From assembly GCA_015039465.1 (NCBI GenBank), contig MU130016.1:169693-233692 (forward strand): 64,000 nucleotides of DNA, read 5' to 3'. Below, piece by piece: positions 11,988-24,845 of the stretch. Positions within the stretch are counted from its first letter, which is position 1. Each line of letters starts with the position of its first letter. Origin of the DNA: Phlegmacium glaucopus (Eukaryota > Basidiomycota > Agaricomycetes > Agaricales > Cortinariaceae). A model generated the notes under the pieces. The model was given only the letters and a program-made list of their open reading frames with translations, was not told the origin of the DNA and made no database searches. A program made the translations under genes and the position numbers.

Positions 11988-13975
11988 GAACTGACCCGGG
12001 GTATGACGTGGGTGATGTACTGGTGTGTACTAATGTGCAGCCACGCATGATGGTGTTTCTGAGCCCAATCAGCATGGTAGGTGTCGTGAAGAGCTTAGAG
12101 TACTGGTACTTGTTTGGATAGAAGGGTTTCTGGTGGGGACAACTCCTGCAGCTCGTTTTCTAGTCCTGTGTGCTGAGCAGAAAAACGAAAAAGATCAGGA
12201 ATTCATTTAGATATCGATATGAGGCCATCCACAGAGAATGAGTTTGTTGACTTTTGTTGACTAAGCTCGTATTATAGACCGGTGACCGTTCCCTCTATGA
12301 GGAAGAGAACAAGGTTTCCTTGTTGACGCTGTAAGCCGTCTCTCCGGCTGGTCACGAGTCTACTCGTATTACTAACAACCACAATATCACAATTGATTTG
12401 ATTGTGAGACGAAAAAAAGACCCTACCTCGTAATTTGAACGTCCATGCATCACCTAACGGTCATATTTTAGATATATCACGTCTTGTTCCTACTTCAACT
12501 GCCAGAGCTCTCTGTCCGCCGCAATTTTGCTCATGAGTAATTTTTATACAGGAGTGGTTTGTTTTGTTTCCGAGTCGGCCATAATTTCAATAATTTAGAC
12601 AAGGAAGGTGTCAGTGCAATGAGGTCAAGACTACATGCTGAATGGATGGGTGGTACGAAGGAAGGTTACAGGGTCTTACACAGCAGCGTTTGATGTGACT
12701 GACAGTCACATTTCCACAGCCAAGACCTGAGTCACTGACCGTCTAGCATCATATTCATCTCCCACATTACAGTGTATACCACGGCCTAGATTACCGTCCA
12801 TATATCAGGCCAATACATACCGGGCTGGACAACATAATATCTCAATGGAGTCAACTTGAATGTAAGCTTTTAGGAGAATATTCCTATAATCAACAAGGCT
12901 TCTGTATGTCCGCCATTCAGTAAAGTCTGTTAAACACTGATTAGTTTTTCGATTAGTTTCAGGCTCCTGATGAACCTTTGCCACCTGCTCTTATGAGGAG
13001 CCTGAGCAGCACTTAAAATACAATGGTACATATTGTCATTTACTTTTTATTTTCACAATTAACAAGTATCCATTCTATCGAGACGTCTTCTACAGAGTCT
13101 CTCAACCCTAAGGCCGCCTCCTCTGCGCCTCACGTTCCCGTCAGACCAGAGTTCAAGTACTAGTTCGCACTATTGTTATTCACCTCCCTCTCCGCCGAGA
13201 CCGGACCTAAGCGCCATTATGCATGCGCCCTCTCCGATGAGGAAAGATTTGAGCGCTAGCATTCATGCTCCTAGTTCGCCGCCAGCGCAGGAATTGAGCG
13301 ATCGCTATCGTTGTGGCGTTTACCGGCGTGTGTAGTTGGCGTTGGATTCTGTGTTTCAGGACAACATGATGACTAGAATGCTGTTACATCAGCAAAACGG
13401 CAAATTAATTTCCGGTCTGGCATCATTGATCTCTCACATTACAGTGTACACCACGGCCTAAATTACCGTCCATAGGTCAGGCCAACACAGATCAGTGCGA
13501 AATATTTACGCCAGGGTGAGTTAGACTGTAGTCTGCCTGGTCGATTCAAATTCCAGCTAGGCGTCTAATGATGGTACGGAATCAGATGATCTGTGTTATG
13601 GCCGATGTCAGTCAGTGTCAGTCGCTGGCTGAATGTCCACATACCACGCTGGATCACATAATATCTCAGTGGAGTCAGCTTGAATGGAAGCATTTCCATT
13701 GTATGCAGACATATTGGAGTTCGGGCTCAAGGTGGATACCGCCGTGACGCCTATACAACCTTATACCTTGGACTCCGGAAGACATATTTTGGACCACAAA
13801 CCTTTGAGATGTCCTAATCATTCGGCGCTATGGATAAGCATGATGCCTTGATGTGTGGAGGACCAAAGTACACTGCCGTCGTCCATGTGATATGGAAAAA
13901 GAACTTAAATGAATCGGTGCTGCTCCACGAAGGTCAATAAGCACCGTAATCCCCAACGATTCTCTTCCTAGTCCA
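11988..13975. repeat. Gene-free stretch with direct repeats
   Basis: Bases near 12740-12860 and 13410-13490 share CACATTACAGTGTA(T/C)ACCACGGCCTA and its surroundings. The block at 13650-13765 repeats 9105-9225. No coding potential beyond ORFs of 72 codons. The region looks like fragments left from repeated local duplication. Confidence 0.5.
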
Positions 13976-14648
13976 ATGGAGGCTACATTCGACAATGATT
14001 CGAATGTGCTGAACGCTCGATTACACGCATCGCATGACAATTCCATTATTTATTCCATATCGACGACGAGCCACACACTTTGGGGACCACAGTATACGTA
14101 TCTCAGAGATACAAATCCTGTCCTAGGAGGAGAACCCATAACAGTAGGAACGATTGATTGGAGAGAAAAGACATTCGAGATTCGAGGGGAACGCAAGTCA
14201 ATAGAAAATATAAAACGGATACCAAATGGACTTTTAAACGAGTATTTCGCTCAGATTAGGGGGATCCATGGCATGCAACTAATATTTCGTTGTCAGATCG
14301 AGATTCTGGAGATGGTCCGATGACAGAGAGGAGTACGAGATCATCCATGAAGGTAACTTTATAAAAAAGTGGAAGGTAAAACAGACGATACTCGTACGAC
14401 GTTGGAAGCTAACAAAGAGTTATGTAGGCAATTTTGAATGGTGATGCAGAAGCTACTCTTTCTGCGCCGTTTCGGCAGCAGCTGTTTGGAAAGATGAAGC
14501 CTATGACACTGAACCTCTCGAGAGCGGCCCTAGCGAAAGACGAAGTATTCCTGATACTTGTTTTTATTTATTCCCAAACAAAGAGACAGGAGAAGATGGT
14601 ATGTCAAGATTTCCCCCTCAGCTCAGTTTCTAGGATTCGAACTCATAG
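13976..14648 (+). CDS. DUF6593-like protein, copy 2 (176 aa, four exons)
   Basis: Same structure as copy 1: introns at 14242-14296, 14376-14427 and 14599-14633 give an in-frame 531-nt CDS. Landmarks are FDNDSNVLN, TVGTIDWREKTFEIRGE, SRFWRWSDDREEYEI and KDEVFLILVFIYSQTKR. Flanking sequence on both sides is also shared with copy 1 (for example TGGCACTACGAAGAACA downstream), so the gene was copied as part of a larger block. Both copies remain open, suggesting either recent duplication or maintained function. Confidence 0.7.
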
Positions 14649-15636
14649 AGGATATATAACTTAGACCTATGTATTTAGTGCTGGGGTTTGGTGATCAACA
14701 GAATCATGTGAACATTCATGGAAAAACATATGAGTCCAAGTTCATTAGTACAACATCACAATATCTATGGGTGAACCGTTTACAGCATTGTACGTGTATG
14801 ACAGTCACGTCTTCGTGATGTCCTGACTGAGTATTGTGGAGGTGCATATCTGGTTGTAATCCAACCCAACCAACGATTCAGTACTGTCCTCTCCATGGAC
14901 CTCCGAGCCAATTTCCCCAAGATATGTGTGCTACCATAATTGGCACTACGAAGAACATTTGACTCCTTGGAAAATTGCAGATTTGGCAGGATGCAGTCTG
15001 AGAACCATCTATCATTTCACCGCGATTTTGGTGCCTTCGAAAACCTCTTTGTTTGCAGATCGTATGGACATAGCCGTGCTCTGAACAAAGGCGACATGAA
15101 TTACATGGTATCCCTTAGATGCCTGTCCAAAAATCTACCTAAACGAGCTACAGGAAGAGCTGATCGCCAGGGGTGTTGATGTATCCACCTGCTACCCCCT
15201 CCGTCGTTTGGCGCTCACACAAAGGAGTTTTAAATGCGGAATTAGAAAGGAACGAGTTTCGAGTCCATCGTCAATGATGTTCCGTTTAATTTGCGTAGTC
15301 CAAATTCAATGGTAGGCCTCGAGAAGAGAATAGCAAGGGAAAAACTTGCTGAGCCAATCGTCGCACTAGCAAGTTAGCATTGTATGGAAAAAGGTCTCAG
15401 TCTAGTCTCCATGCATCTGCTGTATTTTCGCTCTCAGAGAATATGAACCTGCATAAGATGGGTACAGAGATGACAGGAAAGAGCGCCATTAGCATTGTCG
15501 AGGATGGGCCAGTGGTCGTGTAACTGGTGTCACATCACAATACGCACAAACAACGGCTGTGGATGAGTCAGCATTAAATAAAACCGTGGTAAAGTTTATA
15601 ATAATTTTTTTCATTTCGATCTTAAACTGCTATCTA
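14649..15636. other. Gene-free stretch upstream of RPC40
   Basis: The left part repeats sequence downstream of DUF6593 copy 1 (10640-10850). The right part contains the RPC40 upstream region, which is partly duplicated at 8158-8220. A 79-codon ORF at 14940 overlaps the repeat and is probably not a gene. Confidence 0.5.
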
Positions 15637-16989
15637 ATGCCTTCACAATCATTTGACCAACGTAGACTTGTTGGAGTACAGCCAGAGCGTGTCACCAACG
15701 TATCTAATACAGAATATCCAGGACATTATCCACATGAGGACCATTCTTGGAACCTGCCAAAATTCAAAAAGGTGCGTCCTTCTCGAAAGCTCTGCCAACA
15801 ATTCTTGTTGAATAAAACCTGTTCGCAAGGGTAGAAATTGAAGGTAAAAGTCCAGCGTCTTTCCAATCGCTCCATAGAATTCGACGTCGTTGGAGTGGAT
15901 GCATCGATAGCGAATGCATTCCGACGGATAATGATTGCCGAGGTCTTTGCCAAATGACCCTCGTTGCCCTCTTGACTTGACATTTTTTAATAGGTACCTA
16001 CTGTGTGCATCGAAAATGTTTATGTCTGGGATAACACGACCGTTATCGTAGACGAAGTCTTGTCACATAGGCTGGGCCTCGTACCACTCAACGTGGATCC
16101 GACGTTGATGGTTATGAAGAAAAGTGTGTCGGTCCTTTTTTCAATGTATCATATCTTCATCTCTACCCTCTTTTCAGGCCCAACTGATCAAGCCATGGAT
16201 CGTAACACCGTCGTGTTCCAAATTGATCTTACTTGCCAGCGAAACCCAAATGCACCTAAAGGATCTACGAAGGACCATGAGCTTTATATCAACCATGAGC
16301 TTCTTTCTTCTCATTTCGTATGGGTGCCCGCAGGAGAGCAAGAGGAAGTGTTCGCAGGAAATCCTCCAGCGCCTACAAATCCTAACATTGTGTTGGCAAA
16401 ATTGAGACCAGGTCAACGGGTCAACATGGAATTGCATGCAGTCAAGGGCGTTGGGAAGGATCATGCTAAATTCTGTCCCGTTGGTACGTTTGATCTCATC
16501 TCTCTACCATTCGAATTATTGAACGACGTTTGATTAGCAACGGCTTCGTATCGTCTACTACCTCATATCATCATCAAAAAACCAATACCACCCCGCCTCA
16601 CTGAAAAATTCCAGAAATGTTTTTCTCCCGGAGTAATCAAAATTGATCCTCGAACTCAAGAAGCTAGCGTGGATGAACAAAACGTCCGGAAGGACACAGT
16701 AAGTCGGGAGGTATTCCGATATCCGGAATTCGCAGACTCGGTCGATTTGAGTCGTGTGCGAGATTATTTTCTATGTATGTCCCTATGTATTATCATCCCT
16801 GTCATCGTTAAATTTTGACCGGGTCTTGTAGTTTGCGTCGAATCGGAAGGGCCGTATGCTCCGGAAAGGTTGCTACCCGAAGCAATCAAGGTCATGCGAG
16901 AGAAGTTGGCTATTATCACTGAGGCAGCTGTGGCGTTACGGGAAGAATACGCAAGTGGCGATAACGATATTTCAATGGCCGATGCGTGA
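15637..16989 (+). CDS. RPC40: RNA polymerases I and III subunit RPAC1/AC40
   Basis: Six exons (15637-15771, 15835-15942, 15994-16123, 16178-16483, 16538-16774, 16832-16989) give an in-frame 1,074-nt CDS for 357 aa, the usual length. AC40 heterodimerises with AC19, the counterpart of the bacterial alpha dimer, and starts assembly of Pol I and Pol III in the nucleus. Diagnostic stretches are [57 protein letters not shown] and [11 protein letters not shown]. The ATG at 15637 is chosen because it begins the conserved N-terminus; an upstream in-frame ATG at 15559 would add an atypical hydrophobic stretch. All introns are GT-AG; the second donor (GTCTTT) is weak. It appears intact and is the source of the two fragments at 8.2 and 11.6 kb. 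Confidence 0.93.
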
Positions 16990-17377
16990 TTCAATCATGT
17001 CCATGTTCGGATTTACGTTTCCAATAGATTCGCATATGCTTTTACCGGCTTGGCTTTTGTAATTGCTGCTTCACTGCTCTGTGTTTTATCCTCCTCAGAT
17101 TCCGGTGAATTGAAATTGCGAAGCATTGACGCTAACCTAAGTCTGACCAAGTCAGGTTGGGAGTAAACGTTGTTTGAAAAACACACGAGATTTTGCATCT
17201 GGAGAGTTTCAAGCTGCTCGAATATTAGGTGAGTTCTCTTGTCGGCTTCGCTGCCTTGTGCTAATCTATTAATACGTTATAAGTTTTAATCAGGGGCAAG
17301 GCTCAAGGCTGTTGTGATTTCATTCAGCGGTAGCGGTTGCGTTCCCTCTAGGTCCGCCATCAGTTACTCAAACCACC
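16990..17377. other. Short intergenic stretch
   Basis: No supported gene. It may contain the lost N-lobe of the kinase-like gene that follows, but no glycine loop can be read in any frame. Confidence 0.4.
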
Positions 17378-18891
17378 ATTGAAGTCTGGAAGGCTTTACA
17401 ATCACACCCGGGAAGGAATCCACTCCTACACGTAATGATTGAATTTATAGTCATCTCGGCGCAGCCTTCATACTATGCTCCCTAAATGCTCGCCTTACTA
17501 ACCTTTCTTGACCAGCCTTCGGGGCCTCGGCTTCTCTCCTTCATCTGACAAAGAGGCTTTAATCGAAGCAAAGGGAGAAGATGGCATTTCCAGGTAACGA
17601 AAAGCCGCGAGATACATCGTCCCTTGAACTCATACCGCCATACTCCTTTCCCTCCCTCTTACAGATGCATCGGACGCAAAAAATGATTATCGCCAAACTG
17701 AAATCTCTCATGTGTTTTATGCGAATATCTTTACCTAGAAGGAAAGTCAACGTCTATCACATATCAAACCCTTGCACAGCTACCCAGCATCATGTTCAAC
17801 CTTGTCCTAGGGAGGTGTATCTTCCTGGTCACCTTTGGGATGCGCTTAATCCTACTGAACGATTTGCGTCCGTTGCCGATTTATGTGCTCACATCGGCGA
17901 CCAGCTACCCATACAAGTCGTAAAGCTTATTGCGAGAGATGTCATTCGAGGGCTGGAGGACTTCCATGGCACACATGGGATTGCGTATAATGGTAAATTT
18001 CTTGATAACGTTGTAATGCAACCTCGAAAGTGGGACTACTTACTGACTCTACCCCCCAACGGCTAGATATCAGCCCCAACAATATTCTATTGTCGCCGAC
18101 TGACCTGAAATCCTTGATTTCTCAATTACGCGCTGAAACCCAGACATCCTTACGTCCTTCAGAGCTGTCAGTGGGAAATTTATTTGATGGAGATGGTTTT
18201 GTCTTGCCAGATGCAACATCTGTATTCCGTCTTTCCAGCACAGATAATCGGGGTCAGTCTCGCCGGAACCCAAGTTGTTCTCCTGCTCATGTAACAGAGT
18301 GTAGAAAGTCATCGACGACCAGACTACATTGGTGGCCAAGCATTGCGGGGTCCTGAGGCACTTCTTGGAGCCCACTGTGGAACAAGTGCCGATATGTGGT
18401 CCCTTGGATGTGTTGTACGTTGCACTTTCACCATTGAAACAGCCTTCAACTGATTGATAGATTTCTATAGCTTTTCGAACTACTCACCGGGGACGCTCTA
18501 TTTGATCCCACATTCCAAACCTCAGAACTTCACATTACAAACGAAGAATCTCATCTTATCCAAATGATTGAATTATTCGGAGAAATTCCCCACGACCTAA
18601 TTCACGTTGGGAAATATAGTAGTCGGTGGTTTACCGCAGAAGGTACGATTTTTTTATCTTTCGATCCAGGCTATTGAATTCGCCAATTAATAAGTCGCGT
18701 ATAAATTTGTAGGAAATATGCATCTTAACACAACATATTACCCAATATCTCTTCGGTCTGTCCTGGAAAGGCATATCGAGAAGAGCGATGTAGTCGGAAC
18801 GACTGCCTTTTTGAATACGTTATTGAACCTTCGACCGGATAATCGAGCACGCCCCCACGATATTATTGATCACCAATGGTTCAGCGAATGA
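17378..18891 (+). pseudogene. SRPK-like protein kinase, degenerate or partial
   Basis: Recognisable pieces in order: IEVWKALQSHPGRNPLLH near 17378-17431, then DLCAHIGDQLPIQVVKLIAR leading to an intron (about 18000-18066) and DISPNNILL, then GGQALRGPEALLGAHCG, DMWSLGCVLFELLTGDALFD across an intron at about 18414-18471, and a final exon ending DHQWFSE. This is the C-lobe of CMGC kinases of the SR-protein-kinase type. The catalytic loop reads YNDISPNN: the Asp is kept, but the His of the HxD motif and the usual Lys are replaced. The ATP-binding N-lobe is not found and the region 17440-17760 does not join in frame. It is a pseudogene or a pseudokinase with unresolved 5' exons. Confidence 0.6.
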
Positions 18892-19140
18892 AGTAAAAAT
18901 TAAGTCGGCCACAACTTTCGCATCCGCTTGCTTCCGAATACGATTCATTCCAAGTGTACTTCTTGTGTACTTCTTGAACGTAATCGATTAAATCTTTGGA
19001 CGGTTTTTTTCAAAGTTTAACAGAGGGACTAAGTCTGAATTATGTTATTCTGTATCTGGCTATGACCCGCTCATTACAATAGTGTACATTAAGGCGGCAG
19101 TTTTGTTCTGCACACCACGGTGACGAACCCATTGTCCATT
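18892..19140. other. Short intergenic stretch after the kinase-like gene
   Basis: No gene or repeat seen. Confidence 0.4.
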
Positions 19141-19164
19141 TGACATATGATCGACCGCAATAGC

Positions 19165-19725
19165 TACTTGTGAAACTCAGCCGCGCGCACCGGGACGGAA
19201 GAGATTAGAAGAAGGTGTCAAAGCCCCAATTTCTGGTCGAGGTCGCAAGCTGCAGCCTCATGCATATTCGCGGGAGAAATGTCGAGGGGAAATGGGTTCA
19301 ACCTATTGTTCATAGCCTAATAGCCTATGCTTTCACTGACTACCACTCTCAAAGGCAAACTCTACCTTATGTCCTCGTCGATATTGCGTCCTCTCTGTTT
19401 GGGAGCCTGAATTTCTTTAACCCTCTATCACGGAGTATCCGAGGCTTTGATCCATAGTTATCGTACTACATAAATCTGATAGTGGAAACTTACCTACGAT
19501 ACTCAGCCGTACGCGCGCATCGAGACTGGAGGGATTAGAAGAAGTGGTCATCCCAATTTCCGGTGAGGATTACAAGCTGCAGCATGTATGTTCGCGGGAG
19601 AAACACTACCTTATGTCCAACTTATGTCCTCGTTGATATTGCGGAACCCTGAATCTCTTTAACCTCTATCACGAAGTTCCCGAGGCTTTGATCCATAGTT
19701 ATCGAATCTGATGGTGGAAGATGAC
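19165..19725. repeat. Two imperfect direct repeats of 230-310 bp
   Basis: Bases 19175-19485 and 19500-19725 share ACTCAGCCG, GAGATTAGAAG-like, TATTCGCGGGAGAAA, CTACCTTATGTCC and CGAGGCTTTGATCCATAGTT in the same order, the second copy being internally shorter. Short ORFs here are not conserved between the copies. Probably non-coding duplication debris. Confidence 0.65.
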
Positions 19726-19987
19726 AGGCTAGTCGAACTGAATAGATTGACGGCGGTATGGTGGTACGGGACGTGACATTAGATACCAGGAAAGTAGGTA
19801 GATTCTAACAAAATGAAATGACCAGTTTTGTAACGTATGAAGATTAATGATGGAGAAGGATGTAAACGGAATGTATCCAAAAAAACAACAAGTATCACAA
19901 AAAATAATGAGGGGGTTTGTAACCAAGGTAATACATACATATATGTTATGGATAGCCACTAGCAAGTAACAGGTGATGAAATCATTT

Positions 19988-22900
19988 TTAGATATCATTA
20001 AACAGACCTGTCGCATCCCAATACTTCACCCATTGTTCAATATCTTTAGAAACCAATGGTTTCAAGTCTCTCATAGCTTTACTGATATCTTGCGTCTTGG
20101 AAGTAGAAAAATTGGTCAACCCTCCTGCTTCGGCATTCAATCGGCCATCTGACGTTACTTGCAAATCGCCAACTGACATTTGTCGGAAGAAATCAAGAAG
20201 TTTGACAGCAGGCTGTGCAAAGGATTAAAAAAAAGTGAGAATTTATATTTTTAAAAGGATAAGGGACCAAAGAAGAATTAGACGTACTATCCTTAGCTCA
20301 TTAGCCGATTGCGCGTGGGCCTCCAAAATAGAAAACCATTTTTGGAAAGAAACAAAAGCAAGAGGTGATTCAAGCTTTTTTTGTGCAACAAGAGCGTCGC
20401 CGATGAGTTTGATGACAGTGTTCCATTCCGTCGGCCTGGGATGGACAACGTTCAACACGGGCGGGAGGCGCTCATTGTGAAAGGTCAGCTCCGTGATGCA
20501 ATTCGAGACGGCATCCACCGGGGCCCAGGACACAACCTTTGAAGAACGTTAATAATGATATCGATAAGTCTTTTAGACAAAGTAAATCACCCCATTAGCC
20601 AACGGCAGCACACCCAAAGCCAAACTCGATTTTACCAAGATTGGTACCCAATCCGTTATAGCCCAAGCGCCATTTGAATACCCACCACTAATCTGCCCGA
20701 TCCTCAGGGAGCATGCGTCAATGCCAGATGTAACAAGGAGCTAGAGGGAGAGAGGGTCAAAGGTCAACAGACTGAACAACACAACGCAAAGGAAAAAAGA
20801 AAAATACCCGTTCTGACACATATTTGCTCTCGCCGTAACCATTGCCAATGGCGAAACGTGCATCGTTGATGGTTTCTTCGGGATATGGTCTTCGCGATGA
20901 GCCCCAGGAAAAGGCAGAAGCAATAGAAGAAGTGAAGACAAATTTGAGCCTCGACACATTAATGCAATCGTGAGCAAAGTCGATCAAGTTTCGCGTACCC
21001 CGCATGCTCGAGTCAAACGATGAAAGAGACAAGTTGAAATTGAGTCTCCAAGCAGAATGAATGATGACATCGACGGAGTTCCGGAGCTGAGATACATAGT
21101 GTCAGTTACGCTCGTTACTGGAAGTGGCCAGGGAGAGTATATACCTCGTTATATACTGACAATGGAACCCCTAAGTTATCATGCGACGTATCTCCCTCTA
21201 TGAATGTAAGTTTCTGAGAGGTCAACAATGCTTTATTAAAGCCCTTGTCGTCGAATCGTTCTTTGTGACGGTGTAGGAGTGAGACCGTACGAGATGAAGG
21301 TCGGTTGAAAGCATAGATCCGTAAGATTCTTGGGTCTCGTAACAATGCCTCAAGAATGTGAGAGCCGAGATTTCCGGTTGAGCCTGTCAGTAAGACGACC
21401 GTACCAGGCTGGGCATTCCCTCTGATTGTTCGCCAAGGGTTTGAGTATTGATCAATCATCGTCTCGATTTGGTCCACGTGGCTTTGGCATTTGACGTTTT
21501 CAGTCATGTTAGGATCAGCGACCAAATTGACGAGATAATCCGTCAATCGATCAATTGAAGGATAAGCGTAAACGATATTCTGGCTGATATGTGCGACTGC
21601 AGCCTTTGCTTTCTTGGACGTCGTTGATTGCAGTGCACGCGTAATTCGAGATCGTAGAATTGTAGCACTCAAACTGTAGATATATACTTGAGTAAGCTTT
21701 CTCTTGGATGCCTGAAGGATATTAATTACCTATCAAATCCGTGCTCGAAGATGTCCACGCAAGGCGAGATAGCTTTTCCAGAGTTTAATTCTCGGACGTG
21801 GTCCACAAGCCATTTTATAACAGGAGTTGCGTCCCATGAAGCAGGAGGCGCAATCCACTCAGTCTTGTGTGCACTCTCTACACTTGCATACCTAATGTGA
21901 TATGTGTCAATCGAGTGTTTTAGAACGAGGCAGGAAAAGGACCGACAGTGTCTCTATCTCGGTACGGTATTCCTTCAAAGCTGCTTTTCTCATCAACGTG
22001 CCTTTTCCAGTACGAGGCAGCGGCTTGTCTTTGTGTGTGACCAAGATCATTTCCTTGAAGATTCTACTGAACGAAGGGGCCACTTTATTGGCTTCGTCTA
22101 TAGTCGGCCTACAAAAGGATGCGTTCAGTTTTATAAACAATGTTCCAGTTAATGGACTAACCAGAGAAGACTTCTGAACTTATCCAATTGACCTTCATCC
22201 TCGATATCGATTGCGTACTCCGCCTTGGGCTCGATGAGTATACCAGCCCGATCATGCGCTTGACCGAACACGATAACTCCCATGACGCTTAGTGAAATCC
22301 CTTAGTCTCGACAAGAACGGTTCAGAGAGTCGACTCACTAGGGACTGCTCATAACGACGTCCTCGATTGGAGCAGGTACAGTTTTCTCTCCAGAAGAATG
22401 AATAACAACATCATCGATACGACCGACGCTAATAATACATAATAAGCCTTCTTACAGTCATCGAGGTAGGAAGAGGACTTACATCTTCCAAAGGTAGTCT
22501 TTAGTTGGATGTTTAACAAACAGATCCGATGTTGCATATCCTCGGATGTCAGGTAAGTTTTCGATTGACAATACATGTGTATTGCATGTCTAATCCATCT
22601 GTGAGTTATTTAAATGCAAGGTCGAGGAAGTTGCTGACCCGAAATTGGCATTCGTACGTTCCATCGCCCTGAGGCATCCACCTAATATTTTTATTTTCAC
22701 CGAACTCGATATAAGCCCAGGCGGCTTCGTCTTCCTTTCTTCGTTTGAAAGGATGAGTAGTAGAGCCTGTCTCTGTTGTTCCATAGGAGGTATACAACTT
22801 GACTCCAGCAGAATATAATGATTCGCCGATTTTTGGGGAGATTCCTCCTCCAGAATAAACCTGTGAACAAAAAAATATTTTAAAAATAAAACCCAACTTC

Positions 22901-24040
22901 CGAAAAGCGAGAAAAGTCCGCTTACCACAAATTCTAAACTCTTCAATATCTCAACAGATTTAGGATCTTGAGACCAGACCTGGATAATAGAAGGAATCGC
23001 GATAATCCCATTTGATTTCGTTCTTCGCGTATGATCAAGGATATTTTCAGGTGTTGGCATGATAGGCAATAGATGGGGCTTTTTCGCCACGGGAGGAAAA
23101 AGACCGATAGTCGTGCAGCTGCGCAGAGCATACAGGACTTGAACCATGAATCCTAGGGTATGGAAAGGCGGAAGATGCATTCCGGCAATTCTGGCACGTG
23201 GTGTGAAGTCGCGAAAGCCAGTACCGCATGCTGGAATAGTTAGGGTGTCGTTAGAAAGGGAAGGAATATGGTAACTTTATATCAACTTACGGTAATCGGC
23301 CCAATTGATCAATGCTTTGTGAGTCTGGGGAATAAGCTTTGGTAGACCGGTGCTTCCAGAAGAATGAAGGTACATGCAGACTTCTGAAAGATCCGGTCTT
23401 CTTTCTATAGCAGGATAGGGAGAAAATGGGTCCTCTTTCCTTTCAACGCCCAACCGGGGGAAAATAACATCGAGAGAAGGTAACTCCTCGATCGACAGTC
23501 CATATGTCGGGTCCTTGGCGAATATCTCTTTTTTCACAGCTTTGATAAGATCACTAAGCGTTTCACAAGTCGCAATCAGACGATGAGAAGACGATTGCAT
23601 GAGAAGATTAGCGATTGCAGCTGGAGTGTTCCGTGGCGAAATGGGAAATGGCTATCGTTCACATACCCTTCGCATCAGTGATGAAAATAAAAATGTCAAA
23701 AAATAAAATCACTTACCACAAGATTAGCTCGCATCATTCCAACAACTATCGCTTGGTATTGTAGGACATCTGTCAGAGCGATGAATCCTACCGTTGGTCG
23801 AGTTGTTGTGTCGCATCCTGGTCTGAGTGCATGAGCTGCACGATGACAAGCTCTTCCAAACTCAAGGTTTGATATCTCTGTTATATGATCAGTGTCGTCG
23901 TAGGCAAAGGCAGGGTAGTCGGCGTTATGTTTCCAGTTGAACTCGATGGTTTCGGGGATGTTAACAGTACCATCAAGGGGAGCATAGACTGGGTTTCGAG
24001 TGTAAAGCATGGTGTTCCAAGAACTTGTGAAGCTTGACAA
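19988..24040 (-). CDS. A-T-R adenylate-forming reductase (NRPS-like), 1,096 aa
   Basis: Fourteen exons with clean junctions (24040-23717, 23651-23291, 23230-22926, 22860-22639, 22589-22483, 22428-22339, 22287-22162, 22108-21947, 21891-21730, 21673-21145, 21086-20808, 20740-20591, 20536-20288, 20212-19988) sum to 3,291 nt in frame. The adenylation domain has HSSGSTGLPKLIP (A3), SYGTTETGS (A5) and PLPRTGKGTLMRKAALKEY (A10, catalytic Lys). A carrier domain follows with FEHGFDSLSATILR, the Ser being the phosphopantetheine site, split by an intron. The thioester reductase has LLTGSTGNLGS (NADPH loop) and YGESKYVSER (YxxxK). There is no condensation domain. Such enzymes activate a carboxylic acid, load it on the carrier and release it as an aldehyde. 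Substrate cannot be read from the sequence. All motifs look intact. Confidence 0.92.
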
Positions 24041-24845
24041 AAAGTCGCGGCACTAAAACCTCGTTATTAATATAGTACTCCATAGCGTGTGTGCGAAAAT
24101 GGGTCCTTCAGCCCACCAAGTATTTTTGACATCGATATCTGGTGATATTTGTCCGTGTTGAATTCTAAAATGCGAGGTCGGGTCTGGTCGAGTTCGTACG
24201 ATGTTCGGGTTTGTTGGCCATGATACCCGCGAGCGTTGCGGGAATCGGAGGCTTAACAAAACTTCGGAGATATTGAATAGATAGCACTCTATCATAGGCT
24301 TGAACTCGGACATATAATACATCGATGTACAACACCTTCAGTACCAAATGGAGGGGGGTGAGTATAAAATTCAAAATGTTATACTTTACAAGCCTAACGA
24401 TGGGATATCATTCCTGCATCATTATTTGCCAATATTTGCTTCACAGGCCACGCCTATCCCCGTCGATGCTATATTCAAGCGCCACTGCTTCCTTGTAAAA
24501 AAGTTAATAATTAGTACATTACATCATTCTCGTCATGAAGAGCTTACGCACATTGCGTTGTTGTGTAATTTATGTGTTCCTTGGTTGATAGTTTCTGGGC
24601 CGAATGGGGGACCAATGGGGGACAAGTTGTCTTTACAGCCATTCAATCATGTGACACCCCACGGGAGCGCGGCTCCGTATTACAGCCGTATTATATTGAC
24701 CCGATTCAGTTTAAAAAACCCAGAATCGGTACTTAATTTTATTTATTAAAGTAAATTTGCAGCGAAGCTTACTTCTACTTAATTAATATCGGAGTATGAA
24801 CGTTTAACTTTTATAAGGGTGCAGACTTCTTATATCCTAGGCAGG
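24041..24845. other. Intergenic region between the A-T-R and PL14-like genes
   Basis: Contains the A-T-R promoter on one side and the PL14-like 3' flank on the other. ORFs up to 133 codons lack recognisable features and overlap in several frames. No gene called. Confidence 0.4.
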
